In this document: positions 57,776 through 64,000 of the stretch, in pieces
Position numbering within the stretch: position 1 is the stretch's first letter
How the letters are laid out: every line of letters starts with the position of its first letter
Source of the DNA: Lepraria neglecta
Lineage: Eukaryota > Ascomycota > Lecanoromycetes > Lecanorales > Stereocaulaceae
DNA: 64,000 nt
Direction: 5' to 3'
Assembly (NCBI GenBank): GCA_033220425.1
Contig: CM065650.1
Coordinates: 3,348,001 to 3,412,000 of the forward strand
The notes under the pieces: generated by a model
Told to the model about the DNA's origin: nothing
The model's database searches: none
What the model saw: only the letters and a program-made list of their open reading frames with translations
Position numbers and translations under genes: made by a program

Positions 57776-60222
57776 TTTATCAAGTCTAAATCATAATCAA
57801 GCAAGTTCCAATCCCGATTAAACAAGTCTAAATCCTAATTAGACAAGCCTAAATTATAATCAAGTAAGCTCGAATCGGCTATTAGATATACTATACTTGC
57901 ATAGTAGCTTCCTAAGCGAGTACTCTTATTATAGGCTGCGTACTACCTTCCCTATATTCCAGCGCGTTCCTAAGTACCTCGAATAGCGCCGATATCGAGT
58001 ATTCTTACTCTACCTATAGTTTCTTCGGCTCGCTAGTATCTTCGTATTATATAAGTAGCCCTTTACTACGGAGTAGACCTTCGCTAATAGACCGCAGAGA
58101 TTAGCTTCTATTCGGACTACCCCTAGAAGCTCTTTCTACTATTCTACCCTAGCAGTATTCGAGTCGCTAGTTAGAAGCTCCTTCCTCCGGCCTCTCCTCC
58201 CTCTTGCTATATAGCCTAGTCGAGCTATATTATACCCTTACCGATATCTCAGCAGTAGTATTAATCTATCCCTAAGCCCTTATATTCAATACTGCCTGGC
58301 CTATAATCAGACACGTAGCTAAGTCCTACTTATAATTCGCGCTCTAGATATATTTCTAGCACGGTTCAGCTGTCTATCGTGTTGTAAATACCGGCTATAA
58401 TTCGTGTATATAGCTAGGTGAGCTCACTGGCCTCTTTCTCTAACACGTGGTAGGTATTACTAAGGCCGGTGAGGCAGAAAGGCTCCCTATATTATCGATG
58501 AATTAGGGAAAAGCTACGGCCTGTAGCTGAGGGGATACCTATATCTACTAAGCGTCTCTAGAAGTATCGTTCCGCGAGCTTCTAACGAGCAAGTATTTAA
58601 CCTAGAATCTACACCCTTCCTACGGACCCCTATCGTTGTCTCTGCGAACTTCTAAATAGTATATATTAAGAGCTCCCATGACTGGCTAGACGGAATACTA
58701 ACTTTCCCGTCAGTCTAATCTTATCCGCCTTCCCTTTAAGATACTCCTAGCCGACTGGCAAGCTCTAGACTAGTACCTGCACCCTGGGCGGAAATAAGCG
58801 GTACGCAATATAAGGTTGGGGAGGCCGTGCTTAGAATAGAGTATACCTAAACGAGGAAGAAAAAGCGGCTATTATTTGGCTCTTAAAGGAGATATAGCCT
58901 AAGGAAAGCGAGTAAGATAATCGAATCAAGTCTATACAAGGCCGGGGTTAGAGTAAGTTATCTATTAACACTAGTGAGAGTTGTAGAGGGATTAAATTTA
59001 ACAGTCTAAGGTAGTTACTAAGTATATACTCGAGTAGGCCAACGAGTGGCTTAACGCCTTTTATATACTAGACTACCGAGATAGGATTCGATAGATAGTT
59101 GCCGATATGTATTTCAGAGTATGTCTCCTCCTCTTAATAGAGCTACTATTCCTGCTAACCGTATTATAGCTGGCTACTAATCGCTCGCCTAATCTCCCCC
59201 CTAAAAAGACCTATCTAGCAGTAGCGGTAGAGCTAGACAGGCGTCTACCTTAGTAACGGCTAATCCTCTACCTATAACTAAACTAGTGAAGTAACTGGTC
59301 CTATATCTAGCTCAAATAATCCGCTACCTGCGAGACCCCCGCTTTTGGTACAACTCCGACACGGTTGATAGTTATCTAACTAGTAGTTATATTACGGAGG
59401 ATAACTAGGCTTTAGGTATATAGTTAAGCGACAACGCTAATTATAAGCGTGAGGAGGAGGAACGATTATATATATATACGTGTTGTAATCTAGTTGCCTA
59501 ATTGCTCTTTATGCGATTCTATTATCTTTCTCCGCTAGTTATAGGCAGAATTATTAGTAAATAGACAGAGATATCTATTAGTACTCTATAGATTCCTATC
59601 TCTTAGCTAGTTAGTTAATTAAGTGTTTTCTGCTATTCCAATAATACGTTAAGCATCTCGCTCTTTAAGCTGGAAGTAGTAAGTTAATAAGGGGGCTTGG
59701 ATAGTATAATAGGCACCCTGGAAATTAATTAGATATTAGTCTAACTGTAATACAAAAAGTTATCCTTCTATTTCGAAGCTTCCTTATAGGCTCCTAATAT
59801 GCTTTTAGTATATTACTATCGTCTACTTTATAGAGATATAAGAGGCTCGCTCCCCTTTGCTTAAATAGTTCCTAGGCCGATCCTGAGGACGAATACTATC
59901 GAAACGTTCAGCGCCTAGTAGGTAGATCCTACCCGAAAGCCAATCGAGCTGTGTTCCCCGAACTCCTACCTCTACTTTCAAGAGTACTCTAGATAGAGCT
60001 CTAATAGGGTATTATCTTATAGCGAGGCGGAAAGAGGTAGTACTTATAATAGCAATAAAAGCTATAGTACTCTTTAGAGACAGTTAAATCGTCCGCTACT
60101 CTATAGCCAGCGCGTAGGGAAAGTTGGAAATTAGCCTTAATGAAATCCTGATTAGTATTGGCTAAATCCCGATCTGACTTATGTAAATCCCGATCTGATA
60201 TAATATAAATACTAATCCTCGT
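57776..60222. repeat. long direct repeat, right copy (about 2.4 kb)
   Basis: Counterpart of 51510-53575, longer because of a 163-bp solo LTR and a few small insertions (e.g. near 57925-57945). Its left edge has 21-22-bp internal repeats of the form AATCCCGATTAAACAAGTCT. 57613-57775 shows nothing assignable. No gene was recognised in either copy. Confidence 0.8.
59481..59643. repeat. solo LTR, 163 bp, in the right direct repeat
   Basis: TGTTGTAATC ... TTCCAATA (RIP form of CAACA), flanked by an exact 5-bp TSD ATACG (59476-59480 and 59644-59648). It is absent from the left copy of the direct repeat near 53000, so it inserted after the duplication. LTR family not identified. Confidence 0.8.
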
Positions 60223-60389
60223 GTTACCCTCGGCCCTACGGGTAGCGCGTCTACTTTTATATACAAACCTCCCCTATTTCGAACTTTCTAGCACTCTAAT
60301 ATGCCCCTATATATTCCTTTATTTAATACGTTGATCGATCTCTTACCTAGTACTTCTAAATCTACTCAACCTTTTATTAATTGAATACG

Positions 60390-61536
60390 AGTAAAGCTTA
60401 CTATATTGTGAGAACTACGCCTATACCCCCTCCTTTGGCTATAGCCTTGAACCTAACTTAAGCCGAAACTTATTATTAAAGCCTTAATTTCTCGTTATGA
60501 CCCTCTATAACCGCCTCCCCCTAGTAAAAGGCTACCTCTACCTTACCCTAAGTCCTTTTAGACCGTTAAAGCTAATAGATCTTGCGCTTACCTCTTGAAA
60601 TACTTCTAGTAGACCGAAGAATAATATAATAAAGGCTTAGACTATATTAAGGAAAGGTTCTAGGAAGCCGCTAATAGGCCCGAGAAGCCTATAGATATCT
60701 ATAGAATTGATTATATAAGCGAAGGCACTGTATAAGATCTAATAAACGATATTTACAAGGATTTTTTCACTGCGAAGCCCGACCTGAACCGCCACGTCCC
60801 TAGATCAAACGCTACGTGGGAGAAAAACGCTATTCATCTACTTATATAACTTGTACGAGACAAAAAAAGACGACAGATAAAAACCAAAGTATTACGCAAC
60901 ACCCGGAATGCTGCTAAAACCGTCGGCTATAGCTCGTCGTCTATACCTATTTATGCGCGCCCTCTTGGCGGTATCTCTATAATATACCTATATTAAGACT
61001 CGGCGAAGTCTATATTCTGTTAGCCTATAGACCTCCTGAACCCCGATTACCTACTTAGTTTACCTGATATCTCGGACTTTAATTAAAAGTAGAAGATTTA
61101 GAAGGGCGACCTCGATTTCGAGGCTTTAAAGACTCTATTTCGAGTAGAACGGAATCTCCGAAATAATAATAATAAAATCTAGTTTAATAGAAAATAGTTA
61201 GTAGAAGAAAGAAATTGGTAAATAGTAATTAAGGGAGCGTACGAGGAGAATAGATATGTCCTAAACTTCTATATCAGAAAGTCAGCTACCTATAAGTTTG
61301 CGGAACTTGCGATTTCTCTGCCTTTAACCATTAACTATTCGCGTAGCCCTCGCCCAAGTGCCCTCCGAGCCTTCTAAGGCCTCTTTACCTACTAGATAAT
61401 CGCCCTCCCTTCTTAAAGAATCGTTATATACTAACGAGACTCTACCCGAACCTCCTCCGCCTCCTATAATAACACCTCTTTTCAAGTAGTTAGGAGTATC
61501 TATACTAAGACCTAGGGACGCTGGTATAAAGCTACG
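60390..61536 (+). pseudogene. unidentified degraded gene, cut by element H
   Basis: One plus-strand frame reads for over 350 codons with only RIP-type stops: YNKGLDYIKERF, EAANRPEKPIDIYRIDYISE, DLINDIYKDFFTAKPDLNRH, RQIKTKVLRNTRNAAKTVGY, ARPLGGISIIYLY, PDYLLSLPDISDFN, GDLDFEALKTLFRVERNLRN, VIKGAYEENRYVLNFYIRKS and AELAISLPLTINYS. I do not recognise it. It keeps more CA/TG than the retroelements. The start is unclear; sequence from about 60240 may be its 5' region. Element H enters at 61537 (expected TSD CTACG at 61532-61536), so the 3' end may lie beyond the window. Confidence 0.55.
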
Positions 61537-61948
61537 TGTTAGAACCCTCGGTTCTGACAGGACTATCCTGTAGGACAAGATACTATAGACAGGACTAGCA
61601 GCTGGAGCGATAAGCGCAACGAGCGCTGTGCGCTTATAGCGCTTAAGAATGATGAGCGTAATAAGCGCCGTGCGCTTATAACGCTTATGGATTGCTTGGC
61701 AGGATTTCTTATATCTATATATACGGGGCTTCGCCTACTATTTGGAACAGCGTGTTCAACTTAGTTAATCTTCCTGGTACTCCTTGTACTATACTTTACT
61801 AGTTATTAATATAGAACGCATTGATTACCTATACACACGAAGACTGCTATTCTACCTGAGTAACTCCTCTCCTATAGAAGCATAAGATATATATACCTAT
61901 ACCCGGTTATCGCACCGTTAGGTAAATAATCAGACGTAGGTCGTAATA
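61537..61948 (+). repeat. element H 5' LTR (412 bp)
   Basis: TGTTAGAACCCTCGG start, end CGTAATA (for CGTAACA). Contains the U3 double unit, a TATATATA box and GTGTTCAAC. The PBS TTGAACAC is intact at 61951-61958. Confidence 0.93.
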
Positions 61949-61966
61949 CTTTGAACACCCTAAGGG

Positions 61967-63652
61967 ATAAGTTCTTTAATAACTTCAGGCAGAAACCCTA
62001 CCCTAAGTACCTCAACGGTTACTAGCCAGAGACGCCAAACTATAGACGAAGGATCTGGAAAAAGGATCAAGGTTATAGTACCAGACCTGTACTACGGAGA
62101 TAGGGATAAGCTTAAGCCGTGGCTCACACAAGTATAACTATACCTTCTGTTCCAGGGAGACTTGCTCCTAGTAACTAGATATACTACCTTCGCTATATTA
62201 TACCTACGAGGACAAGCCTAAAAGTAGGTTGAACCTTTCCTAAAGAAATATATAGAAGATGACGACGAAGACGGCAACGTTAAGTTATGGATAGAAAGTA
62301 TACCAAAGTTTATAGTTGAAATCTGCCGTATATTCAGACCTTCTAACGAGGTAAACGTAGTAATATACATTATCTAATATATAAAGTAGAAGAAGTTAGC
62401 GTTAGAGTTTTTAACTTAGTTTCAAATATATACTACTAAAATAGGCTAGGATAATAATACACTGATAATAATATATTGTTAAGGCCTTAAAGATAATAAT
62501 CAAGACGAGCTTATAAGATTCGGAGGAGTAATTAATACTCTAGATAGACTTATAGAAAATATGATTAAGATTAATAATAAGCTATTCAAATGATCTATAG
62601 AAAAGCGGTATAACGGAGGAGTTAGCGGAACCCGATATAAGGGATTCTTTTTAAAAACAAGGAATTACTAATAAGATTACGGAGAATATAATACTTACCG
62701 TAGTATAGTACTAATAGAGATTAACTTTATTTAGATAGGAAAGAAGAAAGGAAACTTTAAAGGGAAAAAGTAGTATAGGGGAAAGAAAGTAATTACTTAC
62801 TATAGCTATAGCAAACTGGGCTATATAGCTAGAGACTACAGGTCGAAGAATATAGTATACCGACTACAGATTAATATAATAGAAGGAGGACCTCTAGATA
62901 ATAAGGAAAACTCCGAAGAAATATAGCTACTCTATAATATAGAAGAATTAGATTAGGATTCGGAAGATAATACCTTCGAATCAGAATTTAATAAAGAAGT
63001 ATAGAGGTACTACTATAGGGATAGTAATAGATCTTAACAATATAAGACGGATTAGGAACAGCGGAAAGCTAGTCCGGAGAGACTAGTATCGACACCCGAA
63101 CCTAGATCTACTATATCCTAAGTAGAAGGAAAATTGCTAGAAATTAAAGAACCTTAATCGGATAAAGATAAATATAAACTCTTTAATAAAATCGAAAACA
63201 AAGTATAAGGTATATTAAATAAGTAATTATCTATAAAACCTAAATGGGACGAACCTATACGAGACTATCGATACAATAGGGAATATTAGTAATATAGCGA
63301 GATTCTATATACTGAGTGTATATTACCCGATTATTCGGTATATAGAGGAGAGAGGGGCCGTCTAGCGGAAGAATATATAGTACCCCTACTTAAGAGAGCT
63401 TACTATAGAGAAATATAGTAGTATAAGTATAAGGAAGATAGATACTAGTAGTATCTTGTAAGCAAGAGGAAGTACTATTACTTCCTATACTTTATAGAAA
63501 AGTAGGAGAAGGAAAGAAATAACTTACTTAAAGTCTTTAAGAGAGGAGCTTATAACCAGGTACTATAGTATAGCTACCTATATAATAAATATATCCCGTA
63601 TAAAGGTATAAAGGAAGTATATAGCTTCCTACTATTATAGGGAAAAGAATGA
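61967..63652 (+). pseudogene. gag: element H Gag
   Basis: ATA (for ATG) at 61967, 562 codons to TGA at 63650-63652, the same length as in A, B and F. Zinc knuckle near 62798-62840 with Cys and His as Tyr. Reads KFIVEICRIFR near 62310. The genuine terminator TGA is kept here as in B. Confidence 0.85.
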
Positions 63653-63678
63653 TCTCTTATACTACAGGGAAGTATAAG
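63640..63678 (+). promoter_or_regulatory. element H -1 frameshift cassette
   Basis: G GGA AAA at 63640-63646, GAA TGA, then CTTATACT (63656-63663) pairing with AGTATAAG (63671-63678). Confidence 0.78.
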
Positions 63679-64000
63679 GAGATTAATATATTATTCCCCA
63701 AATAATAATTATATTCCGCCTAATACCATACTTATATTATTATACTAGTAAATATTAATAGATAGCGGACTATAGCGATGATAGATAGTAGAGCTATAGG
63801 AAATTTTATCTTAAGGAACTTAGTAGACTTAAGCGGCCTACTAACCTGAAAGAAGAAATTATCTTACGAGCTACGCCTGGCTGATAGGTTAGTATTCTTA
63901 ACAGGAAAAGTAGAGGAGGAGACACACTCCCTACTAGTAATAATTTAGTAATACTACAAGGAGATTATATTCGATATAGTTAGGATGGCTACTTATAATA
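63640..64000 (+). pseudogene. pol: element H Pol, protease part
   Basis: The -1 frame from the slippery site gives AMIDSRAIGNFI near 63775-63810, the retropepsin motif with Gly to Arg and Thr to Ile changes. It is cut by the window end before RT. Confidence 0.8.

Larger units (their letters stand above)
61537..64000 (+). mobile_element. Ty3/Gypsy chromovirus element H (5' part only)
   Basis: 5' LTR, Gag and the start of Pol, then the window ends. LTR length and U3 type equal element F, so the two are one subfamily. Confidence 0.92.

Noticed and set aside
1-64000. tRNA, rRNA, telomere repeats, Starship tyrosine recombinase or secondary-metabolite genes
   Set aside because: Looked for by eye on both strands; no supporting sequence was found.

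Overview
The window looks like an AT-rich, repeat-packed block from a filamentous ascomycete (Pezizomycotina). Nearly every open stretch is shattered by TAG/TAA stops where Gln (CAG/CAA) or Trp (TGG) is expected. CpA and TpG are visibly scarce, TpA is in excess, and CpG is kept. This is the signature of repeat-induced point mutation (RIP, CpA to TpA on both strands). No intact cellular gene, tRNA, rRNA or CRISPR array was found. Everything recognisable is a transposon, a transposon relic, or a gene relic broken by one.

The main content is six Ty3/Gypsy chromovirus-type LTR retrotransposons of one lineage: A (3036-9571), B (20365-26994), C (27008-33559), F (37357-43897), G (44471-51113, minus strand) and H (61537 to beyond the window end). 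A, B, C, F and G each have two LTRs and a 5-bp target-site duplication (TSD). Each carries Gag with a CCHC knuckle, a GGGAAAA slippery site with a stop codon and a hairpin, Pol (protease, RT, RNase H, integrase, GPY/F, chromodomain), and an antisense reading frame near the 3' LTR with a Zn(II)2Cys6-like cysteine array. Subfamilies differ mainly in U3, where a GC-rich tandem duplication sits upstream of the TATA box.

Layout. 1-3035 and 9577-about 11240: a degraded SNF2-type ATPase gene on the minus strand, split by A. 11323-12870: an unidentified plus-strand coding relic. 13321-16230: a degraded Plavaka (KDZ superfamily) transposase, followed by tandem repeats. 17576-20364, 26995-27007 and 33560-about 36110: an older minus-strand Gypsy element (D), cut by B and C only 11 bp apart. 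36140-51360: a relic Gag of another Gypsy family (I), interrupted by a small coding-less LTR element with 180-bp LTRs (36229-44184, itself holding F) and again by G. 51510-60222: a second SNF2-type ATPase relic between two long direct repeats of about 2.1 and 2.4 kb; the right copy holds a 163-bp solo LTR. 60390-61536: an unidentified coding relic cut by H.

The most interesting signals are mechanistic ones shared by the six elements. (1) A conserved antisense Zn2Cys6-like ORF runs tail-to-tail into the chromodomain end of pol. (2) A programmed -1 frameshift cassette has a hairpin whose stem differs between subfamilies but stays paired. (3) A self-priming arrangement like that of Tf1: the predicted mRNA 5' end, 36 nt after the TATA start, is complementary to the primer site 2 nt after the 5' LTR, and the two change together between subfamilies. 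The annotation was read by eye. Ends of degraded coding regions are approximate; LTR ends and TSDs are read to the base.
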